Shown piece by piece: positions 37,504-45,694 of a DNA stretch of 64,000 bases. Positions within the stretch are counted from its first letter, which is position 1. Each line of letters begins with the position of its first letter. Origin of the DNA: Streptomyces sp. ITFR-16. GTDB lineage: Bacteria > Actinomycetota > Actinomycetes > Streptomycetales > Streptomycetaceae. The notes beneath the pieces are model-generated. The model saw only the letters and a program-made list of their open reading frames with translations. It made no database searches and was not told where the DNA came from. The DNA is taken from positions 2,480,001-2,544,000 of the forward strand of contig NZ_CP134609.1 in the NCBI RefSeq assembly GCF_031844705.1. The letters are read 5' to 3'. The position numbers and the translations under genes are program-made.

Positions 37504-37947
37504 TCACGACCGGGGCCCTGTGTTCCTGGGCCTCTCACCCTTGTCGGACTCCGACTCGGGCTCGACGTAAAGGATCTTGGCCTTCATGTGCGCACGCGCC
37601 TGCGCGCCGATCCACACGAGGGTCGTCACGACCAGAGTGATCGCGAAGGCCTTCGGATTGAACATCGTGGTGTTCTTGAATGCGGCGACAAAGATGAAGA
37701 GCAGAAGCAACTGAGCCGTGTACAGCATCAGTCCCATGGCCTGGAACAGGTGCGGCAGGGATTTGGCGGTCCGTTGCAGGACCGCCAGTCCGATGCCCAT
37801 GAAGAGGATGACCACGATCGTCGCAACGACCGCGCCCAGGGCTCCCTTGCCACCGGCGACACCGCCGCTGACCGCGGCGGCTACGGCGCCGGCGACAGCG
37901 GTGGGCACGGCGGCCTGGAGGAGAGTCCGGACGTCGTTGGACGGCAT
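37504..37947 (-). CDS. atpI: ATP synthase protein I (AtpI-like)
   Basis: 147 aa from ATG 37947 (GGAG 9-12 nt upstream); ATG 37989 is possible. Four predicted transmembrane helices at about 11-33, 37-57, 69-92 and 100-119 and a charged C-terminal tail. AtpI-type proteins assist c-ring assembly. It is the first gene of the atp operon and the Rex-like operator lies about 125 bp upstream. Sequence is weakly conserved; identity rests on topology and position. Confidence 0.85.
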   Translation of the reverse strand: MPSNDVRTLLQAAVPTAVAGAVAAAVSGGVAGGKGALGAVVATIVVILFMGIGLAVLQRTAKSLPHLFQAMGLMLYTAQLLLLFIFVAAFKNTTMFNPKAFAITLVVTTLVWIGAQARAHMKAKILYVEPESESDKGERPRNTGPRS

Positions 37948-38071
37948 GGCGGCAGCTCCGCTTGCTGGGGGTGGGCAGTGTGTCGTCATGGACGAGCGTA
38001 GGCCCGGTCCGAGTCGATGCCTTCGGGCCAATGGACCGTGCTACTCAGGTCCTTCGGCTCTGTCACCGGGT

Positions 38072-38093
38072 TCGTGAACGGTATCACAAACTA
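38072..38093 (-). promoter_or_regulatory. Rex-like operator over probable atp operon promoter
   Basis: TCGTGAACGGTATCACAA at 38072-38089 matches the Rex consensus TTGTGAACGCGTTCACAA at 14 of 18 positions, with most mismatches in the centre. On the minus strand TAGTTT (38088-38093) is a -10 candidate with TTCCAG 17 nt upstream as -35, so the operator covers the -10 and start site. Rex senses NADH/NAD+ and represses respiratory operons in Streptomyces; I recall atp as one target. Confidence 0.65.
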
Positions 38094-38129
38094 TTTGATG
38101 AGGTCTTTACCTGGAAAGTGTGCTTGCTG

Positions 38130-38188
38130 TCACACGTGAGTGTGAACCTGCGCTCGTGAGCGCCTGTTGCCGCTAATTACCCTGTAAT
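38130..38188. promoter_or_regulatory. Further inverted repeats in the atpI upstream region
   Basis: TCACAC-GTGA-GTGTGA at 38130-38145 and ATTAC-CCT-GTAAT at 38176-38188. The 460 bp between atpI and the next gene (37948-38408) otherwise show only the Rex-like site and promoter, plus a terminator at 38336-38375. The stretch 38150-38210 is unusually AT-rich. Confidence 0.35.
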
Positions 38189-38335
38189 GGGCAATTATGT
38201 CCGCCGCGAAATCGGTTCCCACCGCACCCCGTTCGGGGTCCACTCGCTCCGTCAACATCATGCAGGCGTGTGCGCCCCCCACGAGTTACACGCCGACTCC
38301 GCCCGGGCCGCGGCCGGCCGCGGGAACGACGAGAA

Positions 38336-38375
38336 GCGCCCCCGGGCAGGCGCCAAGTGCCTTGCCCAGGGGCGC
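38336..38375 (-). terminator. Terminator after the small secreted protein gene
   Basis: Long imperfect stem GCGCCCCCGGGCAGGC/GCCTTGCCCAGGGGCGC (38336-38351, 38359-38375) with a short loop, beginning 33 bp past the stop at 38409. Confidence 0.6.
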
Positions 38376-38408
38376 CGTCAGCTCAGAGAGCGGTCACGGC
38401 CGACCCGC

Positions 38409-38750
38409 TCAGCAGGTGACGACCTTGTCGTAACCCACCCAGGGCTGCGTGGAGGAGAGCAGGTCGGTCTTGCCCTTCTTCACCGCGTGGCAGCTCGTGT
38501 CGTAGCCGTACTTGAAGATGCCCTTGAGGTGCTTGGTGCCGCTGCAGTTGTTCTTGACCTTGTACGCCTTGTACCCCTCGTCCTGGTGGGTCTTGGTCAC
38601 CTTGACGCAGCTCGGCACTGCGGCCGCCGCACCGGCCTCCCGCACCGACACGGTCGCCGCCGACGGAGCCGCAACGGCCTCGGCCCCCATCAGGCCCAGC
38701 GAGCCCCCGAGAGCCACCGTCGCAATCGCGATCGCACGGAACTTCATCAT
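38409..38750 (-). CDS. Small secreted Cys protein resembling alpha-amylase inhibitors (tendamistat-like)
   Basis: 113 aa with a Sec signal peptide (1-28, MMKFRAIAIATVALGGSLGL to AVAA). The mature part has four cysteines: PSCVKVTKTH..., KNNC, DTSCHAVKKGK and a C-terminal C. Order and spacing, the LKGIFKYGYDTSCHAV strand and the terminal Cys parallel tendamistat (VKVVYEDDTEGLCYAV), which has two disulphides. The inhibitory Trp-Arg-Tyr triad of tendamistat is absent; the equivalent loop reads DEGYKAYK. So the fold assignment is an inference and inhibition is doubtful. GGAGG precedes the ATG. Alternative: an unrelated small cell-surface protein. Confidence 0.6.
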   Translation of the reverse strand: MMKFRAIAIATVALGGSLGLMGAEAVAAPSAATVSVREAGAAAAVPSCVKVTKTHQDEGYKAYKVKNNCSGTKHLKGIFKYGYDTSCHAVKKGKTDLLSSTQPWVGYDKVVTC

Positions 38751-38780
38751 CCTGCTACCTCCATCACGAGTGAGCAGGGA

Positions 38781-38807
38781 CGGCCCGCCATGGTCAGCGG
38801 CGGGCCG
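38781..38807 (-). other. Hairpin in the 5' UTR of the small secreted protein
   Basis: CGGCCCGCC (38781-38789), 9-nt loop, GGCGGGCCG (38799-38807), perfect 9-bp stem about 30 nt before the start. Could stabilise the mRNA. The remaining gap 38808-39067 shows no gene; only a short CGGCC-TCAT-GGCCG repeat near 38879 was noticed. Confidence 0.5.
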
Positions 38808-39067
38808 GGTCCCCCTTGCGTAGGCATTTCTAGTACGCGGAGACCCGGATGTGGTGGCTGTAGCAAAGCATGGGGAACGGCCTCATGGCCGAAACCGCTC
38901 TTGCACCAAAGAGGCCTTCACCAGAGTTGATATTTGTGAAAGCGAAGATCGCTGGTGAGGTGGATCCGGAATCTGGCAGACCGCCTGGGTAGTGGCCGCA
39001 CGCATCCGATTGGGTCATTCCGAGGCAGTGGTCCGGCACGGCTCGGCAGCGAGACCTGCGGCGAACC

Positions 39068-40456
39068 TCACCGGCGCGTGGATCCGGCCTTGCGCCGGTC
39101 CGCGAAACGCGAACGGGGGCCGATCGCGGTCGCCCCGTTGACGCCCGAGACTCCCGCGGCAATCGGGGCCTGTGCGGCGGGCTCGTGGCCCTCCCGCCCC
39201 ATCTGGGTGTCCGGGGCCCCCTGTTGGTCCTCCGCGGCCCTGGCCGGCTCCGTGCCGCCGTCCCCGCCGCGGCGCCTGCGACGGCGGTAGCGGGGCGGCA
39301 CGAAGTGTTCCGCCCAGTGCGGGGCGCGGGGTGTGAAGCGGGGCATCAGGAGCAGGATCAGCCCCAGCGCGCTCAGCCCCACGATCACCAGGACGATCCA
39401 CATCGAGGCCGAGTGCACCGAGTACCCGACCGCCCCGAAGGCGATCAGGGCCGACCAGAAGTACATGATCAGCACCGACCGGCTGTGCGAATGGCCGATC
39501 TCCAGCAGCCGGTGGTGCAGATGGCCGCGGTCCGCCGCGAACGGCGACTGCCCGTTCCAGGTGCGCCGCACGATCGCCAGCACCAGGTCGGCCGCCGGGA
39601 TCGCGATGATGGTCAGCGGCAGCAGCAGCGGGATGAACACGGGCAGCATCGCGTGGGTCGCCTGCCGCTCGCTGCCCTCGAAGATCTTCATGGTGTCCGG
39701 GTCCACCTGCCCGGTCACGGAGATCGCGCCCGCCGCCAGGACGAGGCCGATCAGCATCGAGCCGGAGTCCCCCATGAAGATCCGGGCCGGGTGCATGTTG
39801 TGCGGCAGGAAGCCGAGGCACATGCCCATCAGGATCGCCGTGAAGAGCGTCGCGGGGGCTGCCGCCTCGATCATGTGCCCGTACCAGAGCCGGTAGGTGT
39901 AGAGGAAGAACGCGGCGGAGGCGATGAGCACCATGCCGGCCGCCAGACCGTCCAGACCGTCGACGAAGTTGACCGCGTTGATGGTGATGACGACCAGCGC
40001 GACCGTGAGCAGCGTGCCCTGCCACGGGGTGAGCGCGACCGTGCCGACGCCCGGGATCGGCAGCCACAGGATCGTCAGGCCCTGGAGGACCATGACGGCG
40101 GCGGCGATCATCTGGCCGCCGAGCTTGATCAGGGCGTCGATCTCGAACTTGTCGTCCAGCACACCGATCAGCCAGATCAGCGCCGCCCCGGAGAGCAGCG
40201 CGCGCGGTTCGCTGGAGAGCTCGAAGACCCCGTCGAGGTTGGCCAGGTGGTTGGCGACGATGAGCCCCGCGCACAGCCCGCCGAACATGGCGATGCCACC
40301 GAGCCTCGGTGTCGGTTCGCGGTGGACGTCCCGCGCACGGATCGCGGGCATCGCCCCGACCGCGATGGCGAACTTGCGCACCGGACCGGTGAGCAGATAG
40401 GTCACCGCGGCCGTGACACAGAGTGTCAGCAAGTAATCACGCACGGGCTGCCCCAC
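39068..40456 (-). CDS. Undecaprenyl-phosphate GlcNAc-1-phosphate transferase (WecA/TagO/MraY family)
   Basis: 462 aa from GTG 40456; GTG 40444 (VRDYLLTLC) is as likely. Eleven or so transmembrane helices. Family motifs: LIWLIGVLDDKFEIDAL (Asp pair), NAVNFVDGLDGLAAGM, FMGDSGSMLIG and the HLHHRLLEIGHSHS loop of the WecA/TagO branch rather than MraY. It transfers GlcNAc-1-P to the C55 lipid carrier, starting wall glycopolymer synthesis. A basic, disordered C-terminal extension of about 100 residues (YRRRRRRGGDGG onward) is cytoplasmic. The LCP ligase at 45832 would act at the other end of the same pathway. Confidence 0.92.
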   Translation of the reverse strand: MGQPVRDYLLTLCVTAAVTYLLTGPVRKFAIAVGAMPAIRARDVHREPTPRLGGIAMFGGLCAGLIVANHLANLDGVFELSSEPRALLSGAALIWLIGVLDDKFEIDALIKLGGQMIAAAVMVLQGLTILWLPIPGVGTVALTPWQGTLLTVALVVITINAVNFVDGLDGLAAGMVLIASAAFFLYTYRLWYGHMIEAAAPATLFTAILMGMCLGFLPHNMHPARIFMGDSGSMLIGLVLAAGAISVTGQVDPDTMKIFEGSERQATHAMLPVFIPLLLPLTIIAIPAADLVLAIVRRTWNGQSPFAADRGHLHHRLLEIGHSHSRSVLIMYFWSALIAFGAVGYSVHSASMWIVLVIVGLSALGLILLLMPRFTPRAPHWAEHFVPPRYRRRRRRGGDGGTEPARAAEDQQGAPDTQMGREGHEPAAQAPIAAGVSGVNGATAIGPRSRFADRRKAGSTRR

Positions 40457-40572
40457 AAATGTCGCCGGCCATCTCAGCCCACACCTTAACTACGTCGGCC
40501 TCATGGTTGAGGACACAGAGGTCCCCGCGATGGTTGCACGGGACGGCGCCATTGCGGACACAAGGGGCGATG

Positions 40573-41832
40573 TCACCCGGGGTACGGCGGAAACCGCGCC
40601 GCCAGTTCCCGTACCTCCGCCCGCACGTCGCCCTCCCCGCGCACCGCCGCCCCGATCAGCACCGCGAGCCGTGCCATGTCCCGGTCGTCCATGCCCTGGG
40701 TGGTGACGGCCGCGGTACCGAGCCGGATGCCCCGGGCATCCGCGTACGGCAGGGCGCAGGTGTCCAGCACCACACCCGCCGCCGCCAGCCGGGCCCGCGC
40801 CGTGGGGCCGTCGGTGCCGAGCGGAGCCGGGTCGGCGACGATCAGATGCGTGTCCGTGCCGCCGGTGGTCACCTCGAAGCCCTCGGCCTGAAGACCCGAG
40901 GCCAGCACCCGGGCGTGCGCGACGACACGATGTGCGTACGCGGCGAACGCCGGGGCCGCCGCCTCACCGAACGCCACCGCCTTCGCGGCCACCGTGTGCA
41001 TCTGGGCGCCGCCCTGGGTGAACGGGAAGACCGCCCGGTCGATCCGCTCCGCCAGCTCCGCGCCGCACAGGACCATGCCGCCGCGCGGACCGCGCAGCAC
41101 CTTGTGCGTGGTCGCGCAGACCACGTCCGCGTACGGGACCGGGCTCGGCGCCGCTCCCCCGGCGATCAGCCCCATCGGGTGCGAGGCGTCCGCGATGAGA
41201 CAGGCGCCCACCTCGTCGCAGATCTCCCGGAACAGCGCGTGGTCGAGATGGCGGGGGTAGGAGATGGAGCCGCTGACGATCGCCTTGGGGCGGTGCGCGC
41301 GGGCCAGCGCGCGGATCTGGTCGTAGTCGATCAGTCCGCTCTCGGAGTCCACCCCGTAGCCGATGAACTCGAACCAGCGGCCGGAGAAGTTGGCGGGCGA
41401 GCCATGGGTGAGGTGTCCCCCGTACGGCAGCCCCATCGCGAGCACCGTGTCACCGGGCCGCAGCAGCGCCGCGTACGCCGCGAGGACGGCGGACGAGCCG
41501 GAGTGCGGCTGGACGTTGGCGTGCTCGGCGCCGAAGAGGGCGGTGGCCCGGCGGACCGCGATGCGTTCGGCGGCGTCCGCCAGTTCGCAGCCGCCGTGGT
41601 GGCGGCGGCCGGGGTATCCCTCGGCGTACTTGTTGGCGAGCGGTGAGCCGAGCGCGGCCAGGACAGCGGGCGAGGTGAAGTTCTCGGCGGCCGTCAGCTG
41701 GAGGGTGCCGGACTGCCGGCGCAGCTCCCCCAGCAGCACGTCGGCGATCTCCGGGTCCTCCCGGACTAGGGCGCCGAAGTCCTGCGGCAGGTCGGTGACG
41801 GCGAGGGGTGCGGCAGCGCTGGTGACCGGCAT
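40573..41832 (-). CDS. Divergent serine hydroxymethyltransferase paralogue
   Basis: 419 aa fold-type I PLP enzyme of the GlyA family. PLP lysine K244 in CATTHKVLRGPRGG; AENFTSP and NKYAEGYPG are conserved, with Y69 and E71. However, the canonical RYYGG is R-H78-H79-G-G, replacing both active-site tyrosines (Tyr64/65 in E. coli numbering), and D-x-x-HIAG is DASHPMG. A second, orthodox glyA is present at 56862 in this window. It lies between wecA and the PTP gene. It may have lost folate-dependent activity or act on another beta-hydroxy amino acid; SHMT remains possible. Confidence 0.85.
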   Translation of the reverse strand: MPVTSAAAPLAVTDLPQDFGALVREDPEIADVLLGELRRQSGTLQLTAAENFTSPAVLAALGSPLANKYAEGYPGRRHHGGCELADAAERIAVRRATALFGAEHANVQPHSGSSAVLAAYAALLRPGDTVLAMGLPYGGHLTHGSPANFSGRWFEFIGYGVDSESGLIDYDQIRALARAHRPKAIVSGSISYPRHLDHALFREICDEVGACLIADASHPMGLIAGGAAPSPVPYADVVCATTHKVLRGPRGGMVLCGAELAERIDRAVFPFTQGGAQMHTVAAKAVAFGEAAAPAFAAYAHRVVAHARVLASGLQAEGFEVTTGGTDTHLIVADPAPLGTDGPTARARLAAAGVVLDTCALPYADARGIRLGTAAVTTQGMDDRDMARLAVLIGAAVRGEGDVRAEVRELAARFPPYPG

Positions 41833-41982
41833 CGGGGGCTCCGGGCCTGGGGAGGGGTGGCGTCAGCTCCAATGTAGGCCCGCGACGGGCCTGCTGCCTG
41901 CTGTTGCGCACCGCCGTACACCCGTCCGGACACTGATCCCGGGCCGCGCCCGGGAGGCCCTCAGCGCGGCGTGCAGGGCCGC

Positions 41983-42010
41983 CGGCCCCGCACGGGTCAG
42001 TGCGGGGCCG
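41983..42010 (-). terminator. Terminator spanning the stop codon of the PTP-like gene
   Basis: CGGCCCCGCAC (41983-41993), 6-nt loop containing the stop codon's complement, GTGCGGGGCCG (42000-42010), 11-bp perfect stem. A further stem TCCCGGGC-CGC-GCCCGGGA lies at 41937-41955. Probable end of the prfA-prmC-sua5-PTP transcript. Confidence 0.6.
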
Positions 42011-42638
42011 ATACGCCGGTCAGCGCGGTGACGACCGGGTCCAGGGCCTGGTTGATCTCGTCGCCGATGGAGCGGAAGAACGTGATCGGGGCGCCGTACG
42101 GGTCGTACACCTCGTCGGCCTCCGCGGTCGGGGCCAGCAGCCAGCCGCGCAGCGCGGCGGCGGCCCGGACCAGGGCGCGGGCGCGCTCGACGACGCCCTC
42201 GTCCCGGGCGTCGGGGAGCGTCGCGGGGTCTATGGCCCGGACCAGCCGGGTGAATTCCTTGAGCGTGAACGTCCGCAGCCCGGCCGAGTGGCCCATCGAG
42301 ATCACCTGGGCCCGGTGGTCGCGGGTGGCGGTGAGGACCAGGTCCGCGCGGATCACGTGCTCGTCCAGCAGCTCACGGCCGACGAACCCGCTGGCGTCCG
42401 CGCCGAAGTCGGCGAGGACCACCTCGGCGTTGGCCTCCATCGGGGCGCCCTCGTGCCCCCAGGTGCCGGCGCTCTCCACGATCAGTCCGCCCTGGAGCGG
42501 GTCGCCCAGGCGGTCCACCAGGGCATGGCGCGTCAGCCGCTCGGTGATCGGCGAGCGGCAGACGTTGCCGGTGCTGACGTGGAGGATGCGGAAAGTGTCG
42601 GTTCGCCCCGCTATGCCACGCCCCTCGGGGGCGGTCAA
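41997..42638 (-). CDS. Low-molecular-weight phosphotyrosine phosphatase homologue lacking the catalytic Cys
   Basis: 213 aa from TTG 42638, which overlaps the stop of the sua5 gene (TTGA); no ATG or GTG gives a sensible N-terminus. The fold markers are intact: P-loop HVSTGNVCRSP and the general-acid loop EVYDPYGAP. In true LMW-PTPs the P-loop is C-x-G-N-x-C-R-S and the first Cys is the nucleophile; here that position is S22, while C27 and R28 remain. It should therefore be catalytically impaired or use different chemistry, for example phosphoprotein binding. Homologues in Streptomyces have, as I recall, the same change. Located in a translation-related operon. Confidence 0.85.
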   Translation of the reverse strand: MTAPEGRGIAGRTDTFRILHVSTGNVCRSPITERLTRHALVDRLGDPLQGGLIVESAGTWGHEGAPMEANAEVVLADFGADASGFVGRELLDEHVIRADLVLTATRDHRAQVISMGHSAGLRTFTLKEFTRLVRAIDPATLPDARDEGVVERARALVRAAAALRGWLLAPTAEADEVYDPYGAPITFFRSIGDEINQALDPVVTALTGVSAPH

Positions 42639-43282
42639 TTGGCCACCTCGAGGTCGGGTACCACCTTGCGCAGCTCCTCTGCGGAGAGCGCGCCGGCGCG
42701 CAGCAGGACCGGCACCTTGCCGGTGACGTCGACGATCGAGGACGGCACGATGCCCGGGGTCGGCCCGCCGTCGAGGTAGACGGAGACGGAGTCGCCGAGC
42801 ATCTCCTGGGCGGCGTCGCAGTCCTCGGGCGAGGGGTGTCCGGTGAGGTTGGCGCTGGAGACGGCCATCGGGCCGACCTCCGTGAGCAGTTCGATGGCGA
42901 CCGGGTGCAGCGGCATCCGGATCGCGACCGTGCCCCGGGTGTCGCCCAGGTCCCACTGGAGCGAGGGCTGGTGCTTGGCGACGAGCGTCAGGGCGCCGGG
43001 CCAGAAGGCGTCGACGAGCTCCCAGGCCTGCTCGGAGAAGTCGGTGACCAGGCCGTGCAGCGTGTTCGGGGAGCCGATCAGCACGGGCGTGGGCATGTTG
43101 CGCCCGCGGCCCTTGGCGGCCAGCAGGTCGGCGACGCCCTCCGAACTGAACGCGTCCGCGCCGATCCCGTAGACGGTGTCGGTGGGCAGCACGACCAGTT
43201 CGCCGCGGCGGACGGCGGACGCGGCCTCGCGCAGACCCGTCGTACGGTCGGTCGCGTCGTTGCAGTCGTATCGCCGAGCCAT
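42635..43282 (-). CDS. L-threonylcarbamoyladenylate synthase (Sua5/YrdC/YwlC family)
   Basis: 215 aa. N-terminal dsRNA-binding-like YrdC fold with GELVVLPTDTVYGIGADAFS, KGRGRNMPTPVLIGS, FWPGALTLVAKHQP and the C-terminal SANLTGHPSPEDCDAAQEML. It makes threonylcarbamoyl-AMP from Thr, bicarbonate and ATP for t6A37 modification of tRNAs. It is the short form without the extra Sua5 domain. Lies in an operon with prmC and prfA, so three genes for decoding fidelity and termination are together. Confidence 0.94.
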   Translation of the reverse strand: MARRYDCNDATDRTTGLREAASAVRRGELVVLPTDTVYGIGADAFSSEGVADLLAAKGRGRNMPTPVLIGSPNTLHGLVTDFSEQAWELVDAFWPGALTLVAKHQPSLQWDLGDTRGTVAIRMPLHPVAIELLTEVGPMAVSSANLTGHPSPEDCDAAQEMLGDSVSVYLDGGPTPGIVPSSIVDVTGKVPVLLRAGALSAEELRKVVPDLEVAN

Positions 43283-43346
43283 CAGCCGGCCTCCTCAAGC
43301 ATGTACGGGTAGGGCTGGTACGGGTCGTACGGGTGGCGGGCCCCGG

Positions 43347-44192
43347 TCACGGCATCGCCTTGCGGGCCGTGGCGAACCGGGGGCGCCGGTTGAGGTCGGG
43401 GTGGTCGGCCGCGTCGGCCCAGCCCCGCTCCTCGGTGAAGATCCACGGCACCTGGCCGCCCTGGGTGTCCGCGTGCTCGATGACGACGAGGCCGCCGGGG
43501 CGCAGCAGACGGTGGGCGGTGCGCTCGATGCCGCGGATGGTGTCGAGCCCGTCCTCACCGGAGAAGAGCGCCATCTCGGGGTCGTGGTCGCGGGCTTCCG
43601 GGGCCACATACTCCCATTCGGTGAGCGGGATGTAGGGCGGGTTGGAGATGACCAGGTCGACCTGGCCGTCGAGCTCGGGAAGGGCCGTCAGGGCGTCGCC
43701 GCGGTGCACGGTGACCCTGGAGTCCTCGGCGTTCTTCCTGGTCCACTTGAGGGCGTCCTCGGAGAGCTCCACGGCGTGCACACGCGAGCGCGGCACCTCC
43801 TGGGCCATGGCCAGGGCGATGGCGCCCGATCCGGTGCAGAGGTCGACGATCAGCGGCTCGACGACGTCCATCGCGCGCACGGCGTCTATCGCCCAGCCGA
43901 CGACCGACTCGGTCTCGGGCCGGGGCACGAAGACGCCGGGGCCGACCTGGAGCTCCAGATAGCGGAAGAAGGCGCGTCCGGTGATGTGCTGGAGCGGCTC
44001 ACGGGCCTCGCGCCGGGCGATGGTCTCCCAGTAGCGGGCGTCGAAGTCGGTGTCCGGCACGTTGTGCAGTTCGCCCCGCTTGACGCCGTGCACGAACGCG
44101 GCGAGTTCCTCGGCGTCGAATCGCGGTGAGGGAACACCGGCGTCGGCCAGCCGCTGGGTGGCCTGGGCCACCTCGGCGAGCAGCAGGTTCAT
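43347..44192 (-). CDS. prmC: Peptide chain release factor N5-glutamine methyltransferase
   Basis: 281 aa. N-terminal helical substrate-binding part (MNLLLAEVAQATQRL; GRAFFRYLELQVGPGVFVPRPETE, in two parts) and a SAM-binding Rossmann fold with VDLCTGSGAIALAMA and the NPPY motif in LVISNPPYIPL, which binds the target glutamine. It methylates the GGQ glutamine of release factors, and the adjacent upstream gene is indeed prfA. A 64-bp gap follows to the sua5 gene. Confidence 0.96.
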   Translation of the reverse strand: MNLLLAEVAQATQRLADAGVPSPRFDAEELAAFVHGVKRGELHNVPDTDFDARYWETIARREAREPLQHITGRAFFRYLELQVGPGVFVPRPETESVVGWAIDAVRAMDVVEPLIVDLCTGSGAIALAMAQEVPRSRVHAVELSEDALKWTRKNAEDSRVTVHRGDALTALPELDGQVDLVISNPPYIPLTEWEYVAPEARDHDPEMALFSGEDGLDTIRGIERTAHRLLRPGGLVVIEHADTQGGQVPWIFTEERGWADAADHPDLNRRPRFATARKAMP

Positions 44193-44236
44193 CGCGGTTC
44201 TCCGTACGGGTTCACGAGCGGGGCGGGGCGGTGGGA

Positions 44237-45313
44237 TCAGGCGGCGGCGAGCTTGGCGGCCGAGTCGGCGTCGACGCAGGCCTGGATCACGGCGTCCAGG
44301 TCACCGTCGAGCACCTGGTCCAAGTTGTACGCCTTGAAGCCGACGCGGTGGTCCGAGATGCGGTTTTCCGGGAAGTTGTAGGTACGGATCTTCTCGGAAC
44401 GGTCGACGGTGCGCACCTGGCTGCGCCGGACGTCCGAGGCTTCCTGCTCCGCGGCCTCCTGCGCGGCCGCGAGAAGCCGCGAGCGCAGGATACGCATGGC
44501 CTGCTCCTTGTTCTGGAGCTGGCTCTTCTCATTCTGGCAGGAGGCGACCACACCGGTGGGCAGGTGCGTGATGCGGACGGCGGAGTCCGTCGTGTTGACG
44601 GACTGCCCGCCGGGGCCCGAGGAGCGGTAGACGTCGATGCGCAGGTCGTTGGCGTGGATCTCCACGTCGACCTCTTCCGCCTCGGGCGTCACGAGGACAC
44701 CGGCGGCGGAGGTGTGGATGCGGCCCTGGGACTCGGTGGAGGGCACGCGCTGCACCCGGTGCACCCCGCCCTCGTACTTCATCCGGGCCCAGACGCCCTG
44801 GCCGGGCTCGGTGGCCCCGTTGCCGCCCTTGGTCTTCACGGCGACCTGGACGTCCTTGTAGCCGCCGAGCTCGGACTCGGTGGAGTCGATGATCTCGGTC
44901 TTCCAGCCGACGCGCTCGGCGTAGCGCAGATACATGCGCAGCAGATCACCGGCGAACAGGGCGGACTCGTCGCCGCCCGCACCCGCCTTGATCTCCAGGA
45001 GCACGTCCTTGTCGTCGCTGGGGTCACGCGGGACGAGCAGGAGGCGGAGCTTCTCGGTGAGCTCCTCGCGCTCCTTCTCCAGGTCCTTGACCTCGGCGGC
45101 GAAGTCGGGATCGTCGGCGGCGAACTCGCGGGCGGTCTCGATGTCCTCGCCGGTCTGCTTCCAGGAGCGGTACGTGGCGACGATCGGGGTCAGCTCGGCG
45201 TAACGCTTGTTGAGCTTGCGGGCGTTCGCCTGGTCGGCGTGGACCGCGGGATCCGCGAGCTTCTTCTCGAGATCGGCCTGTTCGCCGATCAGTTCCTCGA
45301 CCGCCTCGAACAT
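44237..45313 (-). CDS. prfA: Peptide chain release factor 1
   Basis: 358 aa. Recognition tripeptide region [17 protein letters not shown] (P-S-T where E. coli RF1 has P-A-T) and the catalytic GGQ in [17 protein letters not shown]. Terminates translation at UAA and UAG. The start ATG 45313 begins [21 protein letters not shown]. First gene of the prfA-prmC-sua5-PTP run; rpmE upstream is separated by a strong terminator. Confidence 0.97.
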   Translation of the reverse strand: MFEAVEELIGEQADLEKKLADPAVHADQANARKLNKRYAELTPIVATYRSWKQTGEDIETAREFAADDPDFAAEVKDLEKEREELTEKLRLLLVPRDPSDDKDVLLEIKAGAGGDESALFAGDLLRMYLRYAERVGWKTEIIDSTESELGGYKDVQVAVKTKGGNGATEPGQGVWARMKYEGGVHRVQRVPSTESQGRIHTSAAGVLVTPEAEEVDVEIHANDLRIDVYRSSGPGGQSVNTTDSAVRITHLPTGVVASCQNEKSQLQNKEQAMRILRSRLLAAAQEAAEQEASDVRRSQVRTVDRSEKIRTYNFPENRISDHRVGFKAYNLDQVLDGDLDAVIQACVDADSAAKLAAA

Positions 45314-45401
45314 CTTCGGGCTCCTGGTTTCTTCGCTCGTCGTACCTGCCGGCCGGCGGATGCCTGCCGGGCGGGATACGGGGACGCCGTACCCCGGCCG
45401 G

Positions 45402-45441
45402 AAAAAAACGCCGGCCCCGGCGCCCCCGGGAAGAGGGCGCC
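45402..45441 (-). terminator. Intrinsic terminator with U-tract after rpmE
   Basis: Stems GCGCCC.../GGGCGC (about 45422-45441) and CGCCGG-CC-CCGGCG (45409-45422), followed on the minus strand by seven T (45402-45408). A genuine U-tract terminator is uncommon in this G+C-rich genome. Confidence 0.85.
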
Positions 45442-45463
45442 AAGGACCGGCGCATTCGGCTCG

Positions 45464-45688
45464 CTACTTGCTGGCGGAGCCGGCGGCCTTGCCGAAGCGG
45501 GCCTCGAAGCGGGCCACGCGGCCACCGGTGTCGAGGATCTTCTGCTTGCCCGTGTAGAACGGGTGGCACTCGGAGCAGACGTCGGCGCGGATGGCGCCGG
45601 TGTCCAGCGTGGACCGGGTGGTGAACGACGCGCCACAGGTGCAGCTGACCTGCGTCTCGACGTACTGGGGGTGGATGTCGCGCTTCAA
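45464..45688 (-). CDS. rpmE: 50S ribosomal protein L31 (zinc-binding C+ form)
   Basis: 74 aa. Zinc ligands C16-x-C18 in QVSCTCGA and C38-x-x-C41 in [11 protein letters not shown] mark the C+ type, which can be replaced by a Cys-less paralogue under zinc limitation. GDIHP-type N-terminus [13 protein letters not shown]. The about 140-bp upstream region contains a possible structured leader. Confidence 0.97.
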   Translation of the reverse strand: MKRDIHPQYVETQVSCTCGASFTTRSTLDTGAIRADVCSECHPFYTGKQKILDTGGRVARFEARFGKAAGSASK

Positions 45689-45694
45689 GGGTGT

